DNA from: Clostridia bacterium | GTDB lineage: Bacteria; Bacillota; Clostridia; Oscillospirales; Acutalibacteraceae | DNA length: 40,485 nucleotides | NCBI GenBank assembly: GCA_017626295.1 | Contig: JAGAJB010000037.1 | Span: forward strand, 1 to 40,485 | Direction: 5' to 3' | Shown: positions 27,989 through 36,215 of the stretch, piece by piece | Position numbering within the stretch: the stretch's first letter is position 1 | How the letters are laid out: each line of letters begins with the position of its first letter | Translations under genes and position numbers: made by a program | The notes under the pieces: model-generated | Databases searched by the model: none | Seen by the model: the letters and a program-made list of their open reading frames with translations, nothing else | What the model was told of the DNA's origin: nothing

Positions 27989-28384
27989 TTATAACGCCTT
28001 AGCAACAGTTCCGAGAACACCGTTCACATATGATGCATCATCAGAAGTGCCGTATTTTTTCATAAGTTCAACTGCCTCGTTAACGGCTACACCTGTGGGT
28101 ACGTCTTCGGAATACATCATTTCACCAATCGCAAGACGCAAAACAGCAAGCGAAACTTTAGGAAGGCGCTGAATAGTCCATCCGCGTGAATTTTCTTCAA
28201 TAATTTTGTCAATTGTCTCTATATTATTTTCGACAGATACCAGAAGTGCATCAGCAAAACTATTTATTTTTATAAGTTCTGCTTCCTCTGCTGTTTCAAT
28301 AATTTCACGGATAGTTGTTTCATTAGAAAAAGTTTTCTCAAACAGTACCATAAAAGCCTGTTCTCTTGCTTCACGTCTTGTCAT
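27989..28384 (-). CDS. nusB: transcription antitermination factor NusB
   Basis: Helical RNA-binding protein that with NusE (S10) binds boxA and supports rRNA antitermination. N-terminal TRREAREQAFMVLFE and central RLPKVSLAVLRLAIGEM motifs are characteristic, with EAVELMKKYGTSDDASYVNG near the end. 131 residues. The ATG at 28384 has an AAGGAG SD 6 bases upstream; the longer start reads through that SD. First gene of the operon, with a good promoter at 28430-28458. Confidence 0.94.
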   Translation of the reverse strand: MTRREAREQAFMVLFEKTFSNETTIREIIETAEEAELIKINSFADALLVSVENNIETIDKIIEENSRGWTIQRLPKVSLAVLRLAIGEMMYSEDVPTGVAVNEAVELMKKYGTSDDASYVNGVLGTVAKAL

Positions 28385-28429
28385 AAGTTTCTCCTTGTAA
28401 CCCATCAGGGTAAATTTCTTCGGTTAATA

Positions 28430-28458
28430 ATTATAACATACTAATGTATATTTATCAA
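28430..28458 (-). promoter_or_regulatory. promoter of the nusB-recN operon
   Basis: Minus-strand TTGATA, 17-bp spacer, TATAAT. It follows directly after the terminator of the upstream secreted-protein gene. No other clear promoter was noticed in the following 10 kb, where gaps are at most 22 bases, so this may drive eleven genes. Confidence 0.8.
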
Positions 28459-28462
28459 GTTA

Positions 28463-28503
28463 TAAAAAACAGGAAGAACAAGTTTTTAACTCATTCTTCC
28501 TGT
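28463..28503 (-). terminator. terminator of the secreted protein gene
   Basis: Perfect 10-bp stem ACAGGAAGAA/TTCTTCCTGT with a 15-base loop, followed on the minus strand by six T. Confidence 0.85.
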
Positions 28504-28522
28504 AATTTATATATTCGGGGAA

Positions 28523-29602
28523 TTAATAAACAAAGTTATAGTATTCTGAAACTTCCGTTATAGTACCTGCAGTAAGAGTACCTTTAATATAGCCGTCTGT
28601 TGCATCAGCAACATAATTAGTTGTCTGTTTCAAAGAAACTATCTCGCCTGTAGCGGGTTTGTAAATAAGTTCAACAGTACAGTTTGTGTATGTAAGGTCA
28701 ACTTTTTCAACACCGTTTACATCCATAGCGATTCTTACCTGTTCACCGGTTAACACAGGGAACATTGTGCTTGTAAAACTCTGAGGAGCCTTGCCTGCAA
28801 CTACGGGCTTGGGATTAACTTCGTCGTTGAGAACAATAACAATTTTTACTGTACCGTCAGCGAGTGTCTCTTTAGTTGCATTCTTGATTGCTTTATCAAC
28901 AAGTTCAGCATCGTTAGCATTAAGAAGGCAAGCGCTGTTCTTGTTTTCAATACAGAGTGCATCAGAAACAGTTTTAGCAGGAACAACTAAAGGAGAAGCC
29001 TTTGCGTCAGCCTCGGAAACGAAATAATCGGCATTTCTGTCAATTGCATCACCGAAGAACCAACCGGTAATGAGTCCCTGGTCAATTGATCTGTATGTAG
29101 CCTTTGTAAATGAGGGCTGAGCATTTTTAAGTTTTGCACGGCCGATAACATCCTTATAGTTCTTAAGGATAGCCTGTTTTTCAGCAACAGTTAAACCTGC
29201 TTCTGTTTCGGGAGCCTGTGTTTCAGGAGCCTGTGTTTCGGGAGCCTGTGTCTCAGGTGCTTTTGTTTCCTCTTTTTCAGTTTCTGCGGGTTTTGTAGTC
29301 GCAGGAGCCTGAGTTGTAGGAGCCTCTGTGGGTTTTGTGGTTGCGGGAGTATTTGAACTACCGGAATTTGAGGGAGTTGAAGGAGCCGGACTCGGAGTAG
29401 GCTGAGCAGGCTGATCAACTACATCGTCAAGAAATTCTCCGATAATGGGAATTTCTTTAAGTTTGCTGTTTTTCAAAAGCATAGTTGCTGATGCAAGTTT
29501 GATAGCGGTGCTTGATAAAAGACCGATAACAACGCAAGTAGCAAGGATCATAGCTAAAACTGTTGTAAATCTCTTGTTAGCTTTTAAATCAATATTTTTC
29601 AT
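28523..29602 (-). CDS. membrane-anchored or secreted protein with Pro/Thr-rich repeat linker
   Basis: No family recognised. The N-terminal hydrophobic segment (about 13-33) can be a signal or anchor. A Pro/Thr/Ala/Glu-rich linker (about 65-135) follows, with three to four tandem ETQAP units encoded by 15-bp DNA repeats; then a globular domain of about 220 residues begins LTVAEKQAIL and has two Cys flanking a short segment plus another Cys later. The linker is typical of Gram-positive surface proteins that span the wall; no LPXTG motif is present. The ATG at 29602 follows an AAGGGGG SD; longer frames pass through the promoter. It is divergent from the ceramidase-like gene. Confidence 0.7.
   Translation of the reverse strand: MKNIDLKANKRFTTVLAMILATCVVIGLLSSTAIKLASATMLLKNSKLKEIPIIGEFLDDVVDQPAQPTPSPAPSTPSNSGSSNTPATTKPTEAPTTQAPATTKPAETEKEETKAPETQAPETQAPETQAPETEAGLTVAEKQAILKNYKDVIGRAKLKNAQPSFTKATYRSIDQGLITGWFFGDAIDRNADYFVSEADAKASPLVVPAKTVSDALCIENKNSACLLNANDAELVDKAIKNATKETLADGTVKIVIVLNDEVNPKPVVAGKAPQSFTSTMFPVLTGEQVRIAMDVNGVEKVDLTYTNCTVELIYKPATGEIVSLKQTTNYVADATDGYIKGTLTAGTITEVSEYYNFVY
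29207..29266 (-). repeat. 15-bp tandem repeat encoding the ETQAP linker
   Basis: Four units of 15 bp in a row (29207, 29222, 29237, 29252). The first three differ at one base; the fourth has more changes. In frame, each unit adds five residues, so slippage would change linker length without breaking the frame. Confidence 0.85.
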
Positions 29603-29639
29603 CAAAGTATCCCCCTTGATACCATATAACTTCCATAAC

Positions 29640-29668
29640 ATTTTACACAAAAGGTTCGAAATTGTCAA
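29640..29668 (-). promoter_or_regulatory. promoter of the Pro/Thr-linker protein gene
   Basis: Minus-strand TTGACA, 17-bp spacer, TAAAAT. The predicted start near 29633 gives a leader of about 30 bases with a strong SD. It rules out the longer reading frame, which begins upstream of the promoter. Confidence 0.8.
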
Positions 29669-29700
29669 TACAAAATCTGACGATACTTGATTTGTTTTTC

Positions 29701-29759
29701 GCAAATATGAATTTTTGTGCAAAACACTAAACTAAACATACAGAATTTAGCAAATATGA
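29701..29759 (+). promoter_or_regulatory. paired GCAAATATGA direct repeat upstream of the ceramidase-like gene
   Basis: The 10-base word GCAAATATGA occurs at 29701-29710 and again at 29750-29759, 49 bases apart. The second copy ends three bases before the -35 of the plus-strand promoter, a class II activator position. No regulator gene is adjacent. Confidence 0.4.
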
Positions 29760-29762
29760 TAG

Positions 29763-29791
29763 TTGAAATTTCTGTAAATATATAGTAAAAT
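29763..29791 (+). promoter_or_regulatory. promoter of the ceramidase-like gene
   Basis: TTGAAA, 17-bp spacer, TAAAAT. The leader is about 49 bases and carries AAAGGAGA before the ATG at 29847. Confidence 0.75.
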
Positions 29792-29846
29792 ATGTTATCA
29801 AATAATGTTGTCGCAAAACGGCAATATAAAAGGAGACAAAACTATT

Positions 29847-32189
29847 ATGAAAAAGAGCAGATTAACAAAACTCATCGCTGTTATTCTCGCCCTCACTTTG
29901 ACATTCTCGTCATTCGGCGCAGTAACAGTCGGTGCATCAAGTGCTTATCCGATTACTGAAAGCGATAATCCCATCGGTGTTATCTTTTCAGACATTATCG
30001 ACACACTTTTGCAATTCATCCTTGATTTGTTCTCAGGTCTTTTCGGTGACGGACCCGGCTTCGTAGACAAAGACACGGCTGTTGACCTTGCAGGTGCAAA
30101 CTACTACGAAGGTATCGGTAAAGAATTCGTCAGCGAAGCAGAAGAAGACGCTAAGTGGAACATCGGTTACGCCAACGAAAGCCTTATCCCCGCAGATTAT
30201 GACAACGGCTCATACTACATCGGCGGTTATATCGCTCCCGAAAACGGCTTTACAAACGTTGTTGAAGGTATTGCTCAAATCCCCGGCCTCGGTAAAGACG
30301 ATATGAAAGTAAGATGTATCGCTATTAACGACGGCACAGATAAAGGCACAGTTCTTTTCGCTACTATTGACTGTATCGGTATCACAAACGCTGATATTAA
30401 AGACATCCGTGCTTTGCTTGCTGACTTTGCAGCAGCAAACAACATTGTTGCTATCAACGTTGCTTCAACACATACACACAGTTGTATCGATACTGAAGGT
30501 CTTTGGACTAAGAACATCGCTAAAATCGTTTCCAACGGTATCATCAGCGGTACACAGGCTGACGAAGAACTTCAGCAGGGCACAAACCCCGAATATATGG
30601 CATTCCTTAAAGAAACAGTTGCAAATACACTTAAGGCTGCTTTCATCGATATGCAACCCGGTGTGCTTACATACGCAACAAAAGATATTGGTGAAGATTA
30701 CTTCCAGAACAAAAACCGTCCTTCATCCGGTCAGATGATTTATGATGTAAACGAAAACGGTGAACGTTATTTCACAGGCGAAACGGAAATCGCTATGACT
30801 GATATTTCAAGATTCGTTTTCAGACCCGATGATGAATCCGCTAAACCCACAATGATGCTCAATATCTCTGCTCACCCCGACGTTGCAGGTCTTCCTACAG
30901 AAAGCAACTCCGGTAGAGAAATCAGCGGTGACTACATCTTCTACTGCGGTCAGTTCCTTGAAAAATACGGTTACAACTTTATGTTCTTCCAGGGTGCTAT
31001 CGCCGGTATTTATATGGCTCGTTCAGCAACAGGCGACGGCGTAGAGACTCACCAGAGAGTTGAAGAATCCCAGAGATTCGGTTATGAACTTGCAAGAATT
31101 CTTCTTTCTATGAACCTTACAGAAAAAGAAATCCTTGCTGATGCTAAACTTTCAAACAGCAAAGAAGTTGAAGAAAACACTGAATTAGTTTCTGTTTATG
31201 ATGAAGACGGAAACCTTAAACAGGAATTTAAAGACTACGGTTTCTCATTTGTAAATTACGTAAAAACACTTATATCTTCCGACGAAGCAACAATAACTGT
31301 TCACAATATTAACGAACCCTTCTCAATTGTTGCTGATGAAGAAGCAAAGATTATCGCTGTTAAGAATGGCGACTACACAGTTTACGAAAATGTATACGGT
31401 GAAGATGATGTCGTAACTGCATTACCCTTACAGGGGGTATATGCTGTAACAGATGAGGAAGGCAATTTCAAAGAAGTTTTCGTTGACGAAACAATTGCTA
31501 AAGCAGCCGTTAACGATGAAACAAATGCTTACGAAATTACCGTTGGTTCTGATGTTCTTCTCGAAATCGATATGACAGATATGACACTCGATACAGAGTA
31601 CACAAAAATGGTTGTAGCAGAAAACGGCAAAGTATTTGAAGGCGAATATATGCCCGTTAACCCCGGTTACTCTGTATGGTATGAAAACTGGGAACCTGTT
31701 GAAGAAGTTGAAGTTGCTCCCTACCTTAACCTTTACTTAAAACAGGTTGAAATCCCCGTTTCCAATGCTCTTATTGAAGCAGTCGGCAAACTCAATATGG
31801 CTAACTATGTTGTTATTGCTCATGAAGACGGCTCATACTCAACTATCACCGAAATCGGTTATATGGAAATCGGCGATGTATTCAAAACAGTATTCCTTCC
31901 CGGTGAAATTTGTCAGGACCTTATCGCACCCAACGGAATCTCCCTTATCGGTGAATACGCTATTACAGGTAAGAGTTTCTCAAGCCAGCCCGCTTGCAGT
32001 ATCTTCGGCGATGATGTTAAGTGCTTCGGTCTTATGAACGATGCTATCGGTTACGTTGTTCCCGACAATGACTATACAATGGGTGACCCCGTAAACCACT
32101 ACCAAGAACTTATTTCTCTTGGTGCAGGTGTTGCGTCAGCACTTATGGATGGTCTTGTTGAACTTAATTCCGAAATTGTACGTGTTTAA
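29847..32189 (+). CDS. secreted neutral/alkaline ceramidase-like protein
   Basis: Predicted exported hydrolase-like protein with a signal peptide (about 1-30, VGA-SS cleavage). A hydrophobic amphipathic stretch (42-68) follows, then a domain resembling the N-terminal domain of neutral/alkaline non-lysosomal ceramidase. The TIDCIGI strand and NVASTHTHS motif (His209, His211) match the zinc-binding region; a later MLNISAHPDVAG segment carries another candidate His. The C-terminal half is less clear. The substrate could be a sphingolipid or another amide; that is inference. Codon use is as biased as in gapA, suggesting high expression. 780 residues from the ATG at 29847. Divergent from the linker protein. 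Confidence 0.65.
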   Translation: MKKSRLTKLIAVILALTLTFSSFGAVTVGASSAYPITESDNPIGVIFSDIIDTLLQFILDLFSGLFGDGPGFVDKDTAVDLAGANYYEGIGKEFVSEAEEDAKWNIGYANESLIPADYDNGSYYIGGYIAPENGFTNVVEGIAQIPGLGKDDMKVRCIAINDGTDKGTVLFATIDCIGITNADIKDIRALLADFAAANNIVAINVASTHTHSCIDTEGLWTKNIAKIVSNGIISGTQADEELQQGTNPEYMAFLKETVANTLKAAFIDMQPGVLTYATKDIGEDYFQNKNRPSSGQMIYDVNENGERYFTGETEIAMTDISRFVFRPDDESAKPTMMLNISAHPDVAGLPTESNSGREISGDYIFYCGQFLEKYGYNFMFFQGAIAGIYMARSATGDGVETHQRVEESQRFGYELARILLSMNLTEKEILADAKLSNSKEVEENTELVSVYDEDGNLKQEFKDYGFSFVNYVKTLISSDEATITVHNINEPFSIVADEEAKIIAVKNGDYTVYENVYGEDDVVTALPLQGVYAVTDEEGNFKEVFVDETIAKAAVNDETNAYEITVGSDVLLEIDMTDMTLDTEYTKMVVAENGKVFEGEYMPVNPGYSVWYENWEPVEEVEVAPYLNLYLKQVEIPVSNALIEAVGKLNMANYVVIAHEDGSYSTITEIGYMEIGDVFKTVFLPGEICQDLIAPNGISLIGEYAITGKSFSSQPACSIFGDDVKCFGLMNDAIGYVVPDNDYTMGDPVNHYQELISLGAGVASALMDGLVELNSEIVRV

Positions 32190-32204
32190 TCTACTCTGAA
32201 ATAC

Positions 32205-32236
32205 AAAACCCTCGCTTGTTAAAAGCGGGGGTTTTT
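32205..32236 (+). terminator. terminator of the ceramidase-like gene
   Basis: A 13-bp stem (AAAACCCTCGCTT with AAGCGGGGGTTTT, one G-T pair) and a five-base loop, ending in a T-run. Confidence 0.85.
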
Positions 32237-32297
32237 ATATACATATTATAATATGTATTATTAAATTAAAATAAAAAATAAATTGACCATTCCCCTC

Positions 32298-32325
32298 TTG
32301 CTTTTATTTTACTATATGGTAAAAT
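32298..32325 (+). promoter_or_regulatory. promoter of the Gfo/Idh/MocA gene
   Basis: TTGCTT, 16-bp spacer, TAAAAT. The -10 is the right arm of an ATTTTAC/GTAAAAT inverted repeat (32306-32325), which could be an operator. Confidence 0.55.
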
Positions 32326-32378
32326 AAAGAGGAATTAACATAAAAGAATAAAAAACGGAAGTTAACGGAGGTTTATTT

Positions 32379-33323
32379 ATGTTAAAAGTAGCAGTTGTAG
32401 GCGTTGGCGGTATCAGCGGCGCACATATTCCTGTTTGGGAAGAAATGGAAGATGCCGAACTTATTGCATTGTGCGATATTCGACCCGAACAGATGGAAAA
32501 ATATGAAAATATCAAACATTACACAGATTTTGAAGAAATGCTCAATAACGAAGAAATTGACATTCTCGACATCTGTTTGCCCACATTCCTTCACGCAGAT
32601 TATGCCGTAAAGGCTATGGAACGCGGAATAAACGTAATTTGCGAGAAACCCATCTCTTTAAATGAAGAAGATATTGACAGGGTTTACTCCACTGCTGAGA
32701 AAAATAACGTTAAGTTTATGGTTGCCCAGGTTTTAAGATTCTGGCCCGAATACGAACTTCTTAAAGAAATATATGACACAAAAAAATACGGTAAACTTCT
32801 CTCCGGTACTATGACAAGATTAGGTTGTTATCCCAGATGGAGTTGGGACGGTTGGATGATGGACGAAAAGCGCAGCGGTCTTGTCCCCTTCGATTTACAT
32901 ATCCACGACCTTGACTTTATGGTATATGCATTCGGTATCCCCGAAATAAAATACCAATACCGTTCAAAACTCCCCGACCAGGACTTCTTTACCGTGAATT
33001 ACGATTTCGGCGATTTCTCAATAAACACAGAAGCATCCTGGTACGCAACCTGTTACCCCTTTACCGCACAATTCCGCTTCCAGTTTGAAGATGCGATTGT
33101 AGCAAACGAAAACGGTAAAATGATAATTTATCTGAGAGACGATGAAAAAATCGACCTTTCAGAAGAAGCCGAGGGCGACACAGGAAATATCAATTTACCC
33201 AAAAGCAATGCCTACGCAAACGAAATACACTATTTCTTCGACTGCGTTGTTAACGATAAACCTGTTGAAAAAATCAACCCCGAAGAACTCAGAGGAGTTC
33301 TGAAGATACTTAAAAGTTTATAA
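32379..33323 (+). CDS. Gfo/Idh/MocA-family oxidoreductase
   Basis: NAD(P)-dependent oxidoreductase acting on a sugar, inositol or related polyol. N-terminal Rossmann motif AVVGVGGISGAH, then DICLPTFLHADYAVKAMERG and the ICEKPIS motif with the catalytic EKP lysine. The HIHDLDFM segment in the C-terminal domain holds the family's active-site Asp/His region. The length of 314 residues is slightly short but complete. SD GGAGG. It stands alone between two terminators with no transporter or sugar gene, so the substrate is unknown. Confidence 0.88.
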   Translation: MLKVAVVGVGGISGAHIPVWEEMEDAELIALCDIRPEQMEKYENIKHYTDFEEMLNNEEIDILDICLPTFLHADYAVKAMERGINVICEKPISLNEEDIDRVYSTAEKNNVKFMVAQVLRFWPEYELLKEIYDTKKYGKLLSGTMTRLGCYPRWSWDGWMMDEKRSGLVPFDLHIHDLDFMVYAFGIPEIKYQYRSKLPDQDFFTVNYDFGDFSINTEASWYATCYPFTAQFRFQFEDAIVANENGKMIIYLRDDEKIDLSEEAEGDTGNINLPKSNAYANEIHYFFDCVVNDKPVEKINPEELRGVLKILKSL

Positions 33324-33328
33324 TATTT

Positions 33329-33374
33329 TAAACATCAGTTTATAATCCAACTTATAAACTGATGTTTATTTTTT
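33329..33374 (+). terminator. terminator of the Gfo/Idh/MocA gene
   Basis: A perfect 17-bp stem (33329-33345 with 33352-33368), six-base loop and six T. The right arm and T-run face the restriction island. Confidence 0.9.
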
Positions 33375-33401
33375 ACTTTTTTTCGCATTCTTTATATATA
33401 G

Positions 33402-33432
33402 CAAAAAGCGAGGTAAAATCAACCTCGCTTTT
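33402..33432 (-). terminator. terminator of the methyltransferase operon
   Basis: Perfect 11-bp stem AAAAGCGAGGT/ACCTCGCTTTT with a seven-base loop; on the minus strand it is followed by T. It overlaps the last bases of the D12-type methyltransferase and marks the left limit of the restriction-modification island. Confidence 0.85.
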
Positions 33433-34459
33433 ATGTGTTTGAACAAGTAATTATTACTTCAGAAAGTTTTTGATTCCCTTTGCCTTGTGTAGAATGGTTA
33501 TAGTCTATGTCATTTCTATTTACAGAATAAAAATATTCTTCACATAGGGTCTGGAGTTTATTTATTGGAAAAATAGCCTTATTTGAGTAGCTTATGACTA
33601 AATTGATATTGTTAGCACGACAAAAAGTTAATATATTTATAAACTCTTTCTCTACCTTGCTTTTATAGCAAAAATCACTCATAAAACGATTTTCTCTATA
33701 TTTCGCCTTATAATTAACAACAGGATTATCATATTTTACAACAGTTTCTAATATATGATAAAATCTAGAATATTGCTCTTGTGAGTATGGTGAATCCAAA
33801 TATATTGTATCAACTTTTTTTAATAAATCAGTTTCAAACAATTCTTTATAATCTTTACAAAATGCTTTGTTTTCCGTACTCGATTGATAAATATCTGAGT
33901 ATTTATCACATTTTTTAAGAAACTCTCGCCATAAATCCATTTTTTGCAGAGGAATAATCCTTTTATGTTCACTTGGCATAAATTGCGCAAAATGTCCAGG
34001 AGTAGATTGTACTACACACATAGCATTCATAAGAGCCAATAAGTATAATGATTGTTTATATTTGTCATCTACCTTACTTATTGCATACCGTATCGAATCA
34101 ATATCACAGCATTGCTTTAAAGAAAAATATGTTTTTGCGTATGTTTTTTCGAAAAATGAAAAAGTTTTGTTGTTTTTATTATCTGCAAAGTGTTTTTGCA
34201 AATCGAATATTGCGGTTTGAGAAGAAATAGTTTGGTCTTGGTTTACAATAACTGCTTTGCTGATGGTATAACTATATTCTTGAATATCATTTGTATATAC
34301 AGTAAAAAATTCTTTTAACGCATAACTTACAACATTTGAACCTGCCATTAAATCACAAACAATTCCGTTCTTGGGAGTGATTTTTCTTATTTCGGGAACA
34401 ATAAATTCCAACAACTTACTTTTGTTTCCCATATATCGGATAGTATCTAATTGTAACAT
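33431..34459 (-). CDS. DNA adenine methyltransferase, D12 (Dam-like) class
   Basis: Predicted N6-adenine methyltransferase of a type II system. N-terminal RYMGNKSKLLEFI resembles the D12-class start; SAM motif I is CDLMAGSNVVS (35-45); the catalytic motif IV reads DSPY (222-225), where DPPY is usual, followed by SQEQYSRFYHILET as in this class. 342 residues from the ATG at 34459, whose first base is the last base of the preceding stop (TAATG). Clearly more AT-rich than its neighbours, consistent with horizontal gain. It is the second methyltransferase of the island. Confidence 0.85.
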   Translation of the reverse strand: MLQLDTIRYMGNKSKLLEFIVPEIRKITPKNGIVCDLMAGSNVVSYALKEFFTVYTNDIQEYSYTISKAVIVNQDQTISSQTAIFDLQKHFADNKNNKTFSFFEKTYAKTYFSLKQCCDIDSIRYAISKVDDKYKQSLYLLALMNAMCVVQSTPGHFAQFMPSEHKRIIPLQKMDLWREFLKKCDKYSDIYQSSTENKAFCKDYKELFETDLLKKVDTIYLDSPYSQEQYSRFYHILETVVKYDNPVVNYKAKYRENRFMSDFCYKSKVEKEFINILTFCRANNINLVISYSNKAIFPINKLQTLCEEYFYSVNRNDIDYNHSTQGKGNQKLSEVIITCSNT

Positions 34460-35745
34460 TACTCTTTCTCCCAAATGATAATATAGTCATTTGTTATAAT
34501 ATCGCTATATGTATTTCTTGCCGTTGTTAGCGAACGACTATTGTTGTTTATTTCATCAAGAAAAACATCGTGCAAAACAAATCCATAATTTTCAGCAATC
34601 AAAGTCATATACTTTCCGGTTTCAATTTTTACCTTCTTCATTTTGCTATCGGATATTTTTATTACAACTTTGCCACTGGGTTTTAAAACTAAACTCATGT
34701 TTTCAATAACTTTTTCTATCGACAAAAAAAATTCACTAATGATTTTTGCCGATTTTTTATCTATGGATTCCATATTGCTTATAACAGAATTGATTTCAGC
34801 ATAAGGGGTACGTTCAATAGTTTCATATTCTTTCTTTTGTAATCGGTCATTACCCAACATTTGATGTGCAAGATAAGAGTACTCATCGGAACTTTTAATA
34901 TATTCCATCCAATACATTTCAAGTTTTAGTGTTTCAATATACCTAACAGATGAAATGTATGGTGGATTTGTGACTATTAAATCTACTTGTTCCTTATATT
35001 GTGACAAATCAATTTTGGTGCTATCGCCTAAAAGAATATTAGCATCACAACTGCCATTATTATAATTATAGTACGTAGTTCTTTTTTTAATTGCACGTTC
35101 AAAAGAAGTCATAACATCTATATGTATTTTCCCCTCTTCTTCTAAACGACGCATTCTTTTACTGATTCCGGGAAATACATGCATCGTATCTGCATTGCTT
35201 ACGTTGCGAAGTATTGCCGAAATAACCATAAGATAAAAGTCTCTATACTGCTCTTTGTTTTCTATGTTTCTTCCTAAGTCGTTATCAAATAAAAAATCGA
35301 TACATTTTTTTAATAGTATTAAATCCTTTTGAACAAAATCTTTAAACCAATGGTCTCTGTTTTGAACATAGGGAAAATCATTATCAGAAATTTCAAAATT
35401 ATTGTTCTTGATGATTTCTAAAATACGGTTATTAAGGGAAATCAAGGTTTCTTTCTTTAATGGGCTAGTTTTTACAGTGGCGATTTTTTGCGCAATAGGA
35501 TTGATTTCAACACCCAAAAAATTACGATTTAATTTCAAACTTTCTACAGCGGTGGTCCCTGAACCCGAAAAGGGGTCAAAAATCAAATTGCCTTCAACAC
35601 TATATTTTTTTATGAATGCTGATGGGATGGCAGGAATGAGTTTACCGTAATATCTATGAAATGAGTGTATTGGCAGTCTAGGTTCTCTTTTTTCGTTATC
35701 CAAAAGGATTTTATTCTCGCTGTTATTATTTATTTGAAAATCCAT
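34459..35745 (-). CDS. DNA methyltransferase (N6-adenine, NPPY type)
   Basis: Predicted type II modification enzyme. SAM motif I DPFSGSGTT lies at residues 57-65 with GVE at 78-80, and the catalytic NPPY at 260-263. So motif I precedes motif IV, with a region of about 180 residues between, presumably target recognition. An N-terminal HSFHRYYGKLIPAIP segment is shared with modification methylases of this type. 428 residues. The start overlaps the small upstream gene by 20 bases. AT-rich codon use unlike the housekeeping genes. Confidence 0.87.
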   Translation of the reverse strand: MDFQINNNSENKILLDNEKREPRLPIHSFHRYYGKLIPAIPSAFIKKYSVEGNLIFDPFSGSGTTAVESLKLNRNFLGVEINPIAQKIATVKTSPLKKETLISLNNRILEIIKNNNFEISDNDFPYVQNRDHWFKDFVQKDLILLKKCIDFLFDNDLGRNIENKEQYRDFYLMVISAILRNVSNADTMHVFPGISKRMRRLEEEGKIHIDVMTSFERAIKKRTTYYNYNNGSCDANILLGDSTKIDLSQYKEQVDLIVTNPPYISSVRYIETLKLEMYWMEYIKSSDEYSYLAHQMLGNDRLQKKEYETIERTPYAEINSVISNMESIDKKSAKIISEFFLSIEKVIENMSLVLKPSGKVVIKISDSKMKKVKIETGKYMTLIAENYGFVLHDVFLDEINNNSRSLTTARNTYSDIITNDYIIIWEKE

Positions 35746-36061
35746 GTTCTAATGCCCCCAAAATTTCAGATGTCATTTCTGAAGCTTTATCGTTAATAAT
35801 TCCTTTTATTTTGAGCGTGGTTAATTCGTTGCTTTTAATCTTAAATTTTTCTTGAAAAATATCTTTAATCAGAAAATCGTAGAAAGATAAAAGTTTGTCT
35901 TCACTCAACCGATTTGGTGCGGTTCCATTTATCACATTTCTTAAATTATTGTAATCAATTATATTTTCAGGATAAGATTCATTATACTTTTTGCATATTT
36001 CAGACAATTTAATATACGGCCATATTTCATTTAGATATTTTACTATCATTTGTTTGTTCAA
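35726..36061 (-). CDS. small protein at the head of the R-M operon, possible control (C) protein
   Basis: 111 residues, no recognised family. The segment NLRNVINGTAPNRLSEDKLLSFYDFL resembles the last helices of an Xre-type HTH, and the position (first gene, overlapping the methyltransferase, facing a divergent endonuclease) is that of a C regulator; this is inference. Charged and helical, with no Cys pair. The ATG has AGGGTGAT upstream and a consensus promoter whose predicted start leaves a leader of about 12 bases. Confidence 0.5.
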   Translation of the reverse strand: MNKQMIVKYLNEIWPYIKLSEICKKYNESYPENIIDYNNLRNVINGTAPNRLSEDKLLSFYDFLIKDIFQEKFKIKSNELTTLKIKGIINDKASEMTSEILGALEHGFSNK

Positions 36062-36079
36062 AAAATATCACCCTACATA

Positions 36080-36108
36080 ATGTTACACTATTTTCAATCA
36101 TTTGTCAA
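36080..36108 (-). promoter_or_regulatory. promoter of the methyltransferase operon
   Basis: Minus-strand TTGACA, 17-bp spacer, TAACAT. The strong -35 contrasts with the poor promoter on the endonuclease side of the same 154-base gap. Confidence 0.75.
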
Positions 36109-36169
36109 CAGATAATTACATTAAAAACAATCATATGAATAATTTTTAATAAAATACAGTTTCTTTTTA

Positions 36170-36192
36170 TATGATAGTATGATAGTATAAAT
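36170..36192 (+). repeat. TATGATAG tandem repeat in front of the endonuclease gene
   Basis: TATGATAG twice in tandem (36170-36185), then TATAAAT. The last part may be the -10 of the endonuclease gene, but none of the candidate -10 words has a decent -35. This repeat is a candidate regulator site. Confidence 0.5.
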
Positions 36193-36215
36193 ATATAAGA
36201 GGAGGGAAAAGTTCA

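Noticed and set aside
28603-29500. Internal frames within the Pro/Thr-linker gene rich in Leu, Gln, Arg and Pro
   Set aside because: These are alternative readings of the same tandem repeats; composition is an artefact of the repeat.
33431-35745. Phage-type or BREX/DISARM-like defence locus
   Set aside because: Only methyltransferases and an HNH nuclease are present; no helicase, PglX/PglZ, ATPase or phage structural genes accompany them.
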